A DNA stretch of 64,000 nt from Paracentrotus lividus (GCA_940671915.1 CALNVZ010002279.1:15681-79680), one strand, 5' to 3'. Positions 9,152 through 19,969 are shown, counted from the stretch's first letter. The notes: generated by a model not told the origin, from the letters alone. Made by a program: numbers and translations.

Positions 9152-12100
9152 GTGAGTCGGCTTACTGCTGATATTCATAATAAATGCGTTTTTATTTCAG
9201 AAAATTATTTCATCTGAGAATAGGGTAAATTGGGGTAAGTGGGACACTTGAGCATTTACGTATAACCAAAAAAAATAAAATAAAATACTCAATAAGGCAA
9301 TCTTATACCTCATTTTGAAGTTTATTTATACCCTTTTCAGACTGTTATTTCTTAACCCCGTACTATCCTTAACCCCATACTATCCTTAACCCCGTACTAT
9401 CTTTTTTTGCTTTCAGACTGTGTTTCTTAACCCCATACTATTTGCTTAGCCGGGGTTAAGAAATTCAATGCTTTTCACACTGGGTATTCCTTAACCCCAT
9501 ACTATATTTGCCGGATCATGAATATCAATGATTTCACTCTCTTTCTTTATGTTCTTCATTGTTTTTTTATCTCTTTCCTTATGTTATTCTATGTTTTCTA
9601 TCTTTCCTTTTGTTATTCATTGTTTTTCTCTATTCCCTATGTTATTCCTTGTTTTTTTTTCCTTATGTTATTCCTTGTTTTTTCTTTTTTTTTTCCTTAT
9701 GTTATTCCTTGTTTTTTCTCTTTTTCCTTATGTTATTCCTTTTTCTCTCTCTTTTTCCTTTTGTTATTATTCTATCTCTATTTCCTTATGTTATTCATTG
9801 TTTTTCTATCTTTCCTTATGTAATTCATTATTTTATCTCTCTTTCATTATGTTATTCATTGTTTTCTCTTTTTCCTTATGTTATTCGTTGTTTTTCTCTC
9901 TTTCCTTATGTTTAACATTGTTTTTCTCTTTTCCTTATGTTATTCATTGTTTTAATTCATTGCTTTCCTCTTTTCCCTTATGTTATTCTTTGTTTTTCTT
10001 TCTTTCCTTATGTTATTCATTGTTTTTCTATTTTTCTTTATGTTATTCATTGTTTTTCTCTTTTTCCTTATGTTATTCATTGTTTTTCTCTTTTTCCTTA
10101 TTAAGTTATTCATTGTGTTTTTCTTTTTCTTTATGTTATTCATTGTTTTTCCTCTTTTTCCTTACGTTATTCATTGTTTTTCTCTTTTTCCTTATTAAGT
10201 TATTCATTGTTTTTACTTTTTCTCTATTTTATTCATTGTTTTTCTCTTTTTCCTTATGTTATTCATTGTTTTTCCATTTTTCCTTATGTTATTCATTGTT
10301 TTTCTCTTTTTTTCCTTATTAAGTTATTCATTGTTTTTTTTTCTTTCTTTTTCTATGTTATTCATTGTTTTTCTCTTTTCCTTATGTTATTCATTGTTTT
10401 TCCATTTTTCCTTATGTTATCATGTTCTCTTTTTCCTTATGTTATTCATTGTTTTTCTCTTTTTCCTTATGTTATTCATTGTTTTTCTTTTTTCCTTATT
10501 AAGTTATTCATTGTTTTTTTTCTTTCTTTATATTATTCATTGTTTTTCTCTTTTTCCTTATGTTATTCATTGTTTTTCCATTTTTCCTTATGTTATTCAT
10601 TGTTTTTCTCTTTTTCCNNNNNNNNNNNNNNNNNNNNNNNNNNNNNNNNNNNNNNNNNNNNNNNNNNNNNNNNNNNNNNNNNNNNNNNNNNNNNNNNNNN
10701 NNNNNNNNNNNNNNNNNNNNNNNNNNNNNNNNNNNNNNNNNNNNNNNNNNNNNNNNNNNNNNNNNNNNNNNNNNNNNNNNNNNNNNNNNNNNNNNNNNNN
10801 NNNNNNNNNNNNNNNNNNNNNNNNNNNNNNNNNNNNNNNNNNNNNNNNNNNNNNNNNNNNNNNNNNNNNNNNNNNNNNNNNNNNNNNNNNNNNNNNNNNN
10901 NNNNNNNNNNNNNNNNNNNNNNNNNNNNNNNNNNNNNNNNNNNNNNNNNNNNNNNNNNNNNNNNNNNNNNNNNNNNNNNNNNNNNNNNNNNNNNNNNNNN
11001 NNNNNNNNNNNNNNNNNNNNNNNNNNNNNNNNNNNNNNNNNNNNNNNNNNNNNNNNNNNNNNNNNNNNNNNNNNNNNNNNNNNNNNNNNGGAAATAGGTG
11101 GTACTAAGGCCCCCCCCCCTTAGCCCTACCTATTTCCTGGGGTTAAGGATTTTAACTGCAGTCTGAAAAGCATATTAGATATAAACAATTTATAAATGTT
11201 TTGTTTAAAATTTCCTCCCAATGAAGTTAATCATTACTACTCCATTGTCCCACTTACCCCGTCAAGTTGGGGCAAGTGGGACAGCATAATACATGGAATA
11301 AAATGTGGTTTAAAAGTGAGAAACAAAAATGTCTGTCTTCATAAACACTGTTTATACATCTGGAATATCATTTCTAAGATGTCATAAAAACTGATTACCA
11401 AACTATTTTTTCAAACGTTATCAAGACTCATTTTTACTATTTTTCCTGTACACATTTCAAGTGATAAAAAATATGATTTTTTTTTTTTTTTAACAAATCA
11501 AAACTCAATAGCACTTTTTAGATGCGTAATTTTGTAAACGAAGCAAGCATCTTTTTCGTCCTTTACCCCTTTTTTGTATGAAAGTAAACAAAAGATACAG
11601 TATTTAAAAAAATAGACCTTATTTATTTCCCGTGTTACAACTTTCTTCATTATCAAATCCAAACTTTATGAAAAATAAACTAGTTTGAAGTCTGCATAAT
11701 TCAACAATATCAGTGCCCCGTTTAAAACAGCAATAAAACCCTTTTTTTTTTTAAAGCAATTATATATCTCATTTTGAAGTTTATTTAGATATCAACGTTT
11801 TAGAAATGTTTTGGTTAAAACAGGCCTCCAAATGAAGGTCAAAGTGACAATATTAATCATTACTACTCCACTGTTCCACTTACCCCGTCTAATTGGGGGT
11901 AATTGGGTGCTGTGGAACTGTGATATAAAAGTGCGGAATGGAGATCTGTCTTCGCAAACTTTGTTTATACAATGAAATTGGTGCGTCCCACTTACCCCAA
12001 GCATGTGGGGTAAATGGGACAGTTCATTAAAACAATTGCTTTAAGTCTTTTGTTTACATCATATTTCATTTTAAATTATTTTCTAGTTTTAAATGTATTT

Positions 12101-15100
12101 TGTGAAAAATTTCTATGCCACGTTAATAAAAATAATAATAATAGTTGCGATTTATATAGCGCCTAATATGAAACAATTTCATCTCTAAGCGCTTTACAAT
12201 TATTATTACCGCGGTCATCGGATGCTTTTAAGTCTTTCTGACACCTGTCCAATCCCAAGGGATCATTTCGAATCATGGCAGCCATTACGGCGCACTCGTT
12301 CCATTCGCCGACAAAGTAGCGCGTCACTTCCTGCATGGGTCAAGTAGCTTTCCCTGACGATGGTTCACGCACTTTCATTAGCAACCAATTGATACATGCA
12401 GTAAACATATGACACGAAACACCGATTTTTTAGACGGAGATTTCTTCAAAATTTTGCGTAAATAGGATATAAATATGGTGAACTGCTTTGCAGCAGACTG
12501 TAATCATACTAGTGAGAGTCATCATTGCAGTTATTTTCGATTTCCAAAGAAGGAAAATGCCGATTACAAATTGTGGGTGTAGTGAGCAGGTGCTGTGCTG
12601 ATCGTAGCGTGAACCCGTTACCATGGTTCCGAGCAGTTGACCTGCTCGTGACGTCATGACTTTGTCGACGAATTCCTACCGTTACCCCTAAAACAAAAGG
12701 GATCTGGAAAACACAAACATAAGTTTGCAAACGTTTGCATTTTCAAAATTAGCTAGGTGGCAATCGTTTTATGTCAAGGCGTGAGATGTTCCAGATTTTT
12801 AACGATTATTTTTCCGATAACTGTAATTTTTTCCCAAACAGGCATGTAATTTGTTGCTAGATGTAGGTTTCTTCACGCTAAGATAGTTCCCCACTAAGGC
12901 ATGTCTTAACCATATACATATATGCAATTGCCCCAAACTGTCCCACTTACCCCAGTGTTCCACTTACCCTAATTTACCCTACTTTTTCTGAGACGTTGCA
13001 GAGACGTTTCCAAGACTCTGACACGTTGCAGAAACGTCTCCGAGACGGTAAAATTTTATGTTCTTTTTTTCCCCCGTGATCCGTGAGACATCGGGGAGAT
13101 TTAAAATACGTCTCCGAGACGGAGTCACAAAAAAAGTCTCCGAACCCATCTCATTGTCAATAGGTGAGATACTAATAGGGATCGCGGAGCGTTTTCATAT
13201 TTGGGGCTGAGCACGAGGGTGGGGGGGGAGGGGTACTGAGCATGTGAGAAGATTTTTTACTGTGAACTTGTGATCTTTGAGAAAGAGATATGAAGTAATA
13301 TGTCATATATACATCTAGAAAGGTGCACAGAGAAGGACAGATGTGGTAAGGAAAAGGGGGGAGTCGTTGGGGTGGGGGGGGGGACATGGGAAAACAAAAG
13401 AGGTACAATTTTATTATTTTTTTTAAAAGAAAACCTGTGACTTCCATCTCCCCCTAGCCTGGTAACTAAACAGATATTTTCTCCTCATTCTGATTCACCC
13501 ACAACAACATACATATATTACAAATATCAAAGCTTTTGAACAAAAAATAGTACATATACAATTTACATATCGTCAAAAATAAGTATCTTTCAAATTCTAG
13601 ACTGGGAGAAACGTGAAGTTATTTTTTTTCTGCGTTCTTTTAGATATGACATGATAATCACAAATATCAAAAATATGGGGATAAGTTATTTCTTATTTCA
13701 TTTTTTACCAGCAGACTTGATCGATCAGTATATCTCCCATATTTCCTACTTTACATACCATTAGAGCTAAAGTACGATCTCAAAACACTTGACGTGACGT
13801 TATGAACATGTTTGATTGATGTTAAGGACAGAGTAAATGTGCGGGATAAACTTATCTTTGTAATAAGAAACACCCTTACCAACGCCACAGCATTCATATA
13901 CCATGCCTACAGAATGACGGGCGCCAATATCAAAGTTGAGTGCGCTTGATTGGAAATCCGTTCATTTATACATCAATTAGTGACATTGAGTTTTGAAAAT
14001 GATTTTAAACTTTTTGATATTTCATTTGCATTTTCAAAAACGTTCAGTTGATATGGGAAAGGGAACCTTTTAAGTCCCGAGCTTATAGATCTAATGAGTT
14101 TGTTCGCATGGTTATCATTAGGAGAAAATGTGGGCGCCATCTGCAAAAAGTTTGGGGAAATCTGAATGTCGTTTATGTAGTTAAGGTAATGAAAAGAAGA
14201 GGGCCAAGTAGGCTACACTGTGGTAGTAATTGCTAACTGACGCAAATGGAGTCTTACCTGGAAGGTAACCCCTGAACCTCTCCAAGGCCTTTCCTCTATT
14301 GCGATATAGTTTATGAACAGATGAAGTTATGGTTTATAATGTCGAAGGCCTTGCAGAAGTACAGGAATATACCTACAGCTAGTATGTGAACCTTGAACAA
14401 TTGAAGCGGTAACTGTTTTAATAAAAGTCCAAATTGCATGGGAGGTGCTATGAATGTGGTTGTTCTTATATTAGGGTTGGGCAAATAATGACTTTTTTCT
14501 GAAAAGTTATGTCAAACAAGTTATTTCTATAGTCAAATTTGATGTAGAATCCAAAAATGACAATGATTTTTGTGTACGATGAAGTGTGACGTCGCTAAAG
14601 TGCAAAAAAACAAAATAGTGTATTTTGCCCATTCATCACGCACTTTATAGGTTTTAACCGGTTTTATTTTGTTTCTTTATGGATTTTGATGGTTTAAAAG
14701 CTCAAATCTGACAATTTTATCATGACCAAATGTACCTAGTATGGTTATAGGTGTTAATTAGTGATTTTGATATGAGGTGATTTTTGCTCGATATTGACAG
14801 AAACTAACTACCAAACTACACTAACAGTCAACTTAGGAAGGATTAATCATGTTGGATTAATCATGTTGGGTTCCCTGACACCCAAAAGACATATAAAAAC
14901 GCAATAAAAGTGGTTTATACGTATAAAAAGTATGATAATTGGGCATAATACGCTATTTTGGCGGCCATTTTGGTTTTTTGCACTTTATCGACGTAAGACG
15001 TCATCGTATGCAAAAATAATTGTCATTTTCAGTTTCCACGTCGAATTTTACTATAGAAACAACTTGTTTGAAAAAAAAAGTTGAGATTCGCCCAACCCTA

Positions 15101-18100
15101 CTTATATAGATAAGCTTCAAAAGCATGTCAAGAACTTTAGATTATTTTTCTTGCCTTGTGATTATATGCGCTTCACAATTTGCTACAAAAGACATACAAT
15201 ATGTACCTGATATACATCTTGACTACCCAAGAGTAATGAATTTCAACAGAGAGCAATAAAAAAGACAAAGTACATTCACAGAATTAAAAGGCCTTCTATG
15301 GCTTCTTAAACTGTGCCCTGTAGCATAAAGACTTACGATGGATAAAAAAGGTTAGTATCGATTCATCTCGGTAGCCTCATCATGGACAGGGTGCCCAAGA
15401 GTTGATGATTTAATCCTAACCCTAGCCCGTATTTTTTTAAATCAATCATTAGTCTTTATGTTACAGGGCTCTGGTCCACAAATGAAGCAATATTTATAAA
15501 GATGGGTTACTTTATCTTTATATTCATCTTGCAGCAATGTCCCAAGAGACGACAGCACCCTACTGCTACGATGGAGTTGGCTCAAGGGTATTCTCGACCA
15601 GCTTCGGTACCTGCCATCAGCGCTCCCCCAGCTCTACGGAAGACATCTGCTCCAGTTTTACCCTCATCTCTGAGGAGACTGAGGAGAAGGGTGGGGTGGA
15701 TGTTGCGAACCTCTCCAACCCGCCCTTCAACTCGAGCAGGGATACCAAAGTCCTCATACCAGGGTTCACCAATGACATGCTGGATGAGAAATGGGATGAA
15801 CTGAAGGATGCTTTCCTCGAGGAGGTAAAATAATTGTATCTAAATCCACCAGTTTTGTTTAGTATTGATGTATTTTGGTTTGTGATTCCCCAATGATTTT
15901 TGTTTATAAACACAACACAAAAAGAAAGTTCCCCCTATTTCAGATGTCAATAATTTTTGAACCAAGAGGAATTTTAAAAATCTAATTATATGCCCATGTA
16001 GGGAATTTATTTAGCAACAATGGGAGCGAATTTTAGGAAAAATCATCAAGTCATGCTTCAGTGAGCAATGGTTAAATGCAAAAATGTCATTTTTTGAAGT
16101 TCGCAAGCCTAAAATGGCAACTTTGATTCAATGATAACGGACCCATTTTCAGATTTAAAACATTTTACACGTCAGAATGTAGGCAAAACGGGCTTCCCAA
16201 TACACGGAAACGAAATTTGCGTCACATTTTACGGTTGAATGAGCATGCAGCAAAAATTGCCCATTGAAGCATGAATTTGTAAATAAATGCCATAGGATCA
16301 TTGACACGTGCCCAAAGAAAATAAATACAACCCCAAAAAAATGTTATTAAGAAGCATTCTAGTGCATAAAATTACTACAATGACTCTTCGTAATTCTAAA
16401 ATGGCCTATTTTTTGGTTGTTTGATGGGTTCATTCAACCGTGAATGAATGGATATTGGTTGCATACACTTCCACAACAGGAATTCCATCAAAATTTATCA
16501 AATATACCATATCAAAGAAGTAAAAATGGCAGTTTGGGCAATTTTTGCTGCATGCTCACTCAACCGTGAAATTTGACGCAAATTTCGTTTCCATATATTG
16601 GGAAGCACATTTTGCTTACATTCTGACGTGTAAAATGTTTAAAATCTGAAAATGGGTCCGTTATCATTGAATCAAAGTTGCCATTTTAGGCTTGCGAACT
16701 ACAAAAAATGACATTTTTGCATTCAACCATTAATCACTGAAGCATGACTTGATGATTTTTCCTAAAATTCGTTCCCATTGTAGTTAATTAAATTCCCTAC
16801 ATGGACATATAATCAGATTTTTAAAATTCCTCCTGGTTAAAAAATTATTGATATCTGAAATAGGGGGAACTTTCTTTTTGTGTTGTGTTTATATATGTAT
16901 TTGATATATTTTTTTATTGTATCAAATCCGATTTGTTTTATGGTGAATGTATTGGTTGCAATAAAAAGGAATGTTTTATATATTAAAGACAAAACAAAAA
17001 ACAAAAACAGAAATAGAGAGGGAACTTAACTGGTCAGAATTAACCCAATGAGCAAAGAAAATGGAATTCCAGTGGGACTCGAATCCGAAACCAAAGGATT
17101 GTTAGACAAGTGTTCTACCGACTGAGCTATGATAGAAAATCCTCACAGAGACACAACCCGAGCATCAATGGTTTCGGGGGGGGGGGATAGTTCAGTCAGA
17201 TCCCCGGGCCCCGGAGGTCAACAAATATGTGGGCCTTTGAAAAAAAAGGGGGGAGCAGTCAGAGAGAGAGAAAAAATGAATTTGAATAAATATGCAAATC
17301 ATGCTGAAGTTTTGAATATAATGTGCTCTTTTTCATTTTCCTTTTCTTTTTATTCTTAATTTTCAATCTATCTAGGAAATGAGAATACAAAGCATTATTT
17401 TTAACAAAAAGAAAAAAATCTAGAGCTAATATTATGTTTTTTTTTTTCTTCCTTGTCATTTTGTGTTGTTCTTAGTATTGTTAGTGGTTTGGGGTCCTCA
17501 TTTTTGTAGACACGTGCCGGAAGCAAAGATAACTATCAAGATTGTATGTTTCTCCTTATTTTCTTTTTACCCATCGTCCACTTCTCTTCCCAAATTCGCA
17601 AATCACAAAGGGAAACAACGTGATAATGGTCAACTGGAGCCGGGCTGCCAACCTATCAAACTTCGCCCAAGCTCGAGCAGACGCACGCGTCGTCGGTTAC
17701 CAGGTCGCCAAAGTAGTTGCCGACATCGTCGAAGAAACTAATGCTACGTATGATCAATTTCATCTCATCGGGGGCGGCATGGGGGCTCATGTAGCCGGGT
17801 ATGCGGGCAGTACAGGAGACAGAGTTGCCAGGATAACAGGTATGGATGAAATTGGCTTGTTTTCCTGGAACTATCCTACTATTTAACTAAAATATGTTAT
17901 ACTGTGGGAGATACTCCATTATATATCAGGGGCCGCGGAGCGTTTTGAAAGTGGAGGGGCTGAGCCGAAAGTGGGGGGGGGGTGGGCTGAACAGGCTAAA
18001 ATCACAAATGTATGGTCATTTTTGCGTTTATGTAGTACACGTTGGTTGAAAAAAAAAGTGGGGGGGGGGCTGCAAGCCCACTAGCCCCCGGCTCCGCGGC

Positions 18101-19653
18101 CCTTGTATATCATGTTTACTAAGAACAGACCATATTCATCTACTTGCATATTATTATATCTTCTGACAAAGCGAAAAATACAGACTCTGAATAAACTTTG
18201 CTTTGTTGATCTTCAAACTAAAAGATAAGAAATGTAAAAATGATTAAAAATACATAAACAAACAAAAAATAACTTTATTCACACTTCCTTGACAATTTAG
18301 ATTGTATGTACGATATACCAAATCATGTAATGATCTTCAGGTCTTGCAATGTTTCATATTCCGTAGGCCTATCGGATTGGACTACAAATCGAAAATATTT
18401 TCATAAATTAAACACTTTCTCCTGAAAATCGCAATACAGGCGCATTGCCCCCTTTTTTCAATATGTTCTATTTTACTAATTATAGTAATGGATAGGATAT
18501 TGATGAAAACTTTCAGTGTCTGGTAATTTTCTTTTCCCGATTTTTTTTCTCCCCGTCCCCATTCCAAATCTTGGACCTGCAGTTCTGATTTTTTTTCATC
18601 GTAATTATTGTTATTTATTTATTTCTTTGTCATGGTTACAGGTCTTGACCCAGCAGGGGGTGACGACGTGACCTTTGGCCTCTCTGAGGGGCCGTCACGT
18701 GGTCAGCAGTGTCGCCTGGACATCAGTGATGCTGAGTTCGTAGATGTGATCCACACCAACGGCCACAGCGGTCTCGATGGCGGATTCATGGGGCTTCGGA
18801 ACGAGGTATGTATAAAATCAATGCTAATGATCATTGTAATGCAAGAAGATAATAAAAGGAATAATCAACCCTGAAATAGCTTTAAAAAATCGACCATGTT
18901 TTTATTTATTTTTGTTTTGTTTTGTTTGTATTGTTATTATATTTTCAAGCCTGTCGGCCTACATGCAGACTGCTGCTCTATTTCATGTAAAACCAGGCCT
19001 AGCGTTGTCATCCAAGCCAGTTATGTATAACATAAAAAAATATTTAAAACAAAATACACAGAATGCGTAATATATTCAGTGACCATTTCACGACAATGCA
19101 AAGGTGCCCAATCATCCAAAAACACGAAACCAAACAATAACAAAAGAAAGATTTGTTTGTTATGTAGTTGAAAAATGTCACATGCCACACACATTCCATT
19201 AGACTACTAGTAGTTTTATACCCCGGTCTTATACTCTTCCACTCGAAATTATTAACACATCATATCATCGATCCTAAATTTCATGAATAATCATTCAAAT
19301 AGCTTGGACATCAGGACTTCTACCCAAACGGCGGTGTGGACCAGCCTGGGTGCGAGGAGGGTGACGAGCTCTGCAGCCATGCCCGAGCTCTGGACTATTT
19401 CATCGAGAGCGTCCCGTTGGCCAATTACGGAAGCTTTCCCTGTGAGTCTAAAGCCCCGACCATGGCTGAAGTCCTGGAGACCGGGATCGAGTGCAGCCCA
19501 GAGAACCCCTGTCCTGAGATGGGGTATCGGGCAGAGAAGATTAAAGGAGATGGGTATGCTTATCTGGTTGAGACGAACGCGGAGCCACCGTACACAGCAC
19601 CGTATGGGATCCACCGTTTCACTACACCTGAAACACCTAACGAAGAGGCTTAA
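9094..19653 (+). CDS. Secreted pancreatic-lipase-like protein, catalytic Ser absent (lipase gene 1)
   Basis: Five exons (9094-9151, 15535-15824, 17611-17839, 18642-18805, 19303-19653) join in phases 1,0,1,0 to 1092 bases, 363 residues, without a break. Residues 1-20 are a signal peptide. The rest is the alpha/beta-hydrolase domain of the pancreatic lipase family, with no PLAT domain. Of the Ser-Asp-His triad, Asp (GLDPAG) and His (CSHARALDYF) remain, but the nucleophile motif GHSLG is GGGMG and IHGF is IPGF. By family knowledge it cannot work as a normal serine lipase. The open frame argues for a kept non-enzymatic role, for instance lipid or glycan binding, which is inference. Lipase gene 2 (44245-49545) is its paralogue. 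Confidence 0.92.
9540..10617. repeat. Minisatellite, unit about 30 bp
   Basis: Unit close to CCTTATGTTATTCATTGTTT followed by TTCTCTTTTT. Some units carry a 3-base extension (CCTTATTAAGTTATTC). All three forward frames are open for long distances because the unit has no stop in some frames; the translations (FLMLFIVFLF) are low-complexity and not genes. Confidence 0.95.
10618..11089. other. Assembly gap (472 N)
   Basis: A run of 472 undetermined bases begins inside the minisatellite, so the true array length is unknown. Confidence 0.99.
12115..12360. repeat. Interspersed repeat fragment with AGCGCTTTACA box
   Basis: ATTTATATAGCGCCTAATATG and TCTAAGCGCTTTACAATTAT resemble the end of a common interspersed repeat. 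It lies inside the 9223-12979 element. No coding content is seen. Confidence 0.35.
12475..12690 (+). pseudogene. THAP zinc-finger domain remnant
   Basis: From ATG 12475 the frame reads MVNCFAADCNHTSES, then YFRFPKKENADYKLWV before two stops at 12580-12585. M-V-x-C-x(4)-C...F-x-F-P-K...W is the start of the THAP DNA-binding domain (C2CH zinc finger). A short later match (CSEQL then HDFVDEFLP, about 12625-12675) resembles the rest of the domain in shifted frames. THAP domains occur in host regulators and in transposases (P, Kolobok and others). The position inside a TIR-flanked element favours a transposase remnant. Confidence 0.65.
12982..14473. other. Intron 1 of lipase gene 1, diverged repeats
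   Basis: 12990-13180 contains several copies of a GAGACGT(C/T)TCCGAGAC motif related to the MITE at 56478-56660. G-rich stretches lie near 13220 and 13375. The remaining sequence is AT-rich, and I see no exon in it. Confidence 0.4.
14474..15098. mobile_element. 625-bp TA-flanked MITE
   Basis: GGGTTGGGCAAAT at the left mirrors the complement of ATTCGCCCAACCC at the right, with TA at 14472-14473 and 15099-15100. The arms match over about 170 bp, including ACAAGTT(A/G)TTTCTATAGT and TAAAGTGCAAAAAA, with small indels. Non-coding, in intron 1 of lipase gene 1. Confidence 0.8.
15314..15480. mobile_element. Palindromic MITE next to lipase 1 exon 2
   Basis: CCTGTAGCATAAAGACTTAC at about 15317 mirrors TAGTCTTTATGTTACAGGG near 15460. 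The centre carries ATCCTAACCCTAGCCC. A relative lies at 48100-48300 in an intron of lipase gene 2. It ends about 55 bp before the exon 2 acceptor. Confidence 0.65.
15535..15824 (+). CDS. Lipase gene 1, exon 2 (domain N-terminus)
   Basis: Acceptor ATCTTGCAG; donor GTAAAA. It begins with the split Ala codon, then MSQETTAPYCYDGVGSRVFS, the family CY(D/E)xxGCF start with the second Cys displaced. It carries the central strand TKVLIPGFTND; Pro replaces the His of the usual IHGF next to the oxyanion hole. It ends LKDAFLEE in phase 0. Confidence 0.92.
15906..16892. mobile_element. 987-bp foldback element, arms about 360 bp
   Basis: The left arm from ATAAACACAACACAAAAAG (15906) to about 16265 is repeated in reverse complement at about 16530-16892 with high similarity, including AGTTCCCCCTATTTCAGAT and CATTTTACACGTCAGAATGT. 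The spacer is about 270 bp and has no open frame. Located in intron 2 of lipase gene 1. Confidence 0.85.
17062..17135 (-). repeat. tRNA-like sequence, probable SINE or tRNA pseudogene
   Basis: The complement reads TAGCTCAGTCGGTAGAACAC and, 25 bases later, GGATTCGAGTCCC. These match the A box and B box of tRNA genes. The anticodon arm (CTTGTCTAACAATCC) and the T-stem do not pair well and there is no good acceptor stem, so a working tRNA is unlikely. Confidence 0.5.
17611..17839 (+). CDS. Lipase gene 1, exon 3 (nucleophile elbow, Ser lost)
   Basis: Opens GNNVIMVNWSRAA, equivalent to the VxVDW strand. It continues ARADARVVGYQVAKVVADIV and then HLIGGGMGAHVAGYAG at 17761-17808. The expected GHSLG is GGGMG, so both the Ser nucleophile and the preceding His are Gly, encoded GGG GGC GGC ATG GGG. 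It ends ACA G in phase 1 before GTATGG. The 3' acceptor (AATCACAAAG) has a weak pyrimidine tract. Confidence 0.92.
17927..18112. mobile_element. Small inverted-repeat MITE with CCGCGGAGC ends
   Basis: GGGGCCGCGGAGC at about 17930 mirrors GCTCCGCGGCCC at about 18091. Between them are G-runs and GGGCTG motifs. A related half (GATCGCGGAGCGTTTTCATAT) lies at 13181-13200. Confidence 0.6.
18642..18805 (+). CDS. Lipase gene 1, exon 4 (catalytic Asp)
   Basis: Starts with the split Gly, then LDPAGGDDVTFG, holding the Asp that corresponds to Asp176 of pancreatic lipase. It continues CRLDISDAEFVDVIHTNGH, a hallmark of the family, and ends GFMGLRNE before GTATGT. No damage. Confidence 0.93.
19303..19653 (+). 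CDS. Lipase gene 1, exon 5 (catalytic His, C-terminus)
   Basis: LGHQDFYPNGG, then QPGCEEGDELCSHARALDYF with the catalytic His and a very short lid between the two Cys, as in phospholipase A1-like members. It continues FPCES and NPCPEMGYRAE, and ends FTTPETPNEEA. Translation stops about where the hydrolase domain of longer family members ends, so the PLAT domain is absent. Confidence 0.93.
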   Translation, partial: LGHQDFYPNGGVDQPGCEEGDELCSHARALDYFIESVPLANYGSFPCESKAPTMAEVLETGIECSPENPCPEMGYRAEKIKGDGYAYLVETNAEPPYTAPYGIHRFTTPETPNEEA

Positions 19654-19842
19654 TTGTGATCATAAACAGAGTGGGCGTTGGAAGTTATAAACAAAAAGCT
19701 TCTTTGGTGTTGATTGTTCAAGAAACCAAATTCATGTTACATCTTTTGTTTGATTTTATTTAAATTGACTCTGATATTTCTTATGTAGGCTTAAATCCTC
19801 AGATTTTAACTTAATATATTAAAAGCATATAGGCCTATTGGT

Positions 19843-19848
19843 AATAAA
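19843..19848 (+). promoter_or_regulatory. Polyadenylation signal AATAAA (lipase gene 1)
   Basis: AATAAA about 190 bases after the stop codon of lipase gene 1. An (AAT)n microsatellite follows at 19909-19938. Confidence 0.5.
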
Positions 19849-19906
19849 TTATGACGGTAACATAGTAACATATTGTATTTTATATGTGAATTACAAGAAA
19901 ACAGTC

Positions 19907-19939
<33 letters not shown>

Positions 19940-19969
19940 GTGCTTTGATACATTCTATCCACAAAGCCG

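Larger units (their letters stand above)
9329..11174 (+). mobile_element. Harbinger-type MITE with 30-bp minisatellite (copy B, contains gap)
   Basis: Ends TACCCTTTTCAGACTG and CAGTCTGAAAAGCATA, with TTA duplicated outside (9326-9328 and 11175-11177). The host element holds a related unfilled segment at 11766-11800 (TTTTGAAGTTTATTTAGATA) where the TTA occurs once, which identifies the insertion site. The interior has tandem CTTAACCCC units (9350-9510), about 36 units of CCTTATGTTATTCATTGTTT-type repeat (9540-10617), 472 N, and the hairpin around GGAAATAGGT (11090-11145). It is inverted relative to copy A at 4132-4995. Confidence 0.9.
9223..12979. mobile_element. TA-flanked DNA transposon with THAP remnant, host of a nested MITE
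   Basis: The ends GGGTAAATTGGGGTAAGTGG (9223) and CCACTTACCCTAATTTACCC (to 12979) are inverted copies with TA outside each (9221-9222 and 12980-12981). Interior hairpins repeat the terminal motif: 11246-11283 is TGTCCCACTTACCCC against its complement, with related ones at 11872-11902 and 11984-12020. A THAP zinc-finger remnant lies at 12475-12582. The Harbinger-type MITE at 9329-11174 is inserted near the left end. The element sits in intron 1 of lipase gene 1. Confidence 0.75.

Noticed and set aside
9518..11123. Several long plus-strand ORFs (up to about 300 codons) rich in Phe, Leu, Ser and Tyr
   Set aside because: They are translations of the 30-bp minisatellite in different frames and run into the N gap; no start context, splice signal or family.
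15502..15804. Overlapping 100-codon ORF in another frame of lipase exon 2
   Set aside because: The 15537 frame has the family motifs and correct splice phases; this one is its shadow.
17062..17135. tRNA gene on the minus strand
   Set aside because: A and B boxes are good but anticodon and T stems do not pair and no acceptor stem is found; kept only as a tRNA-like repeat.
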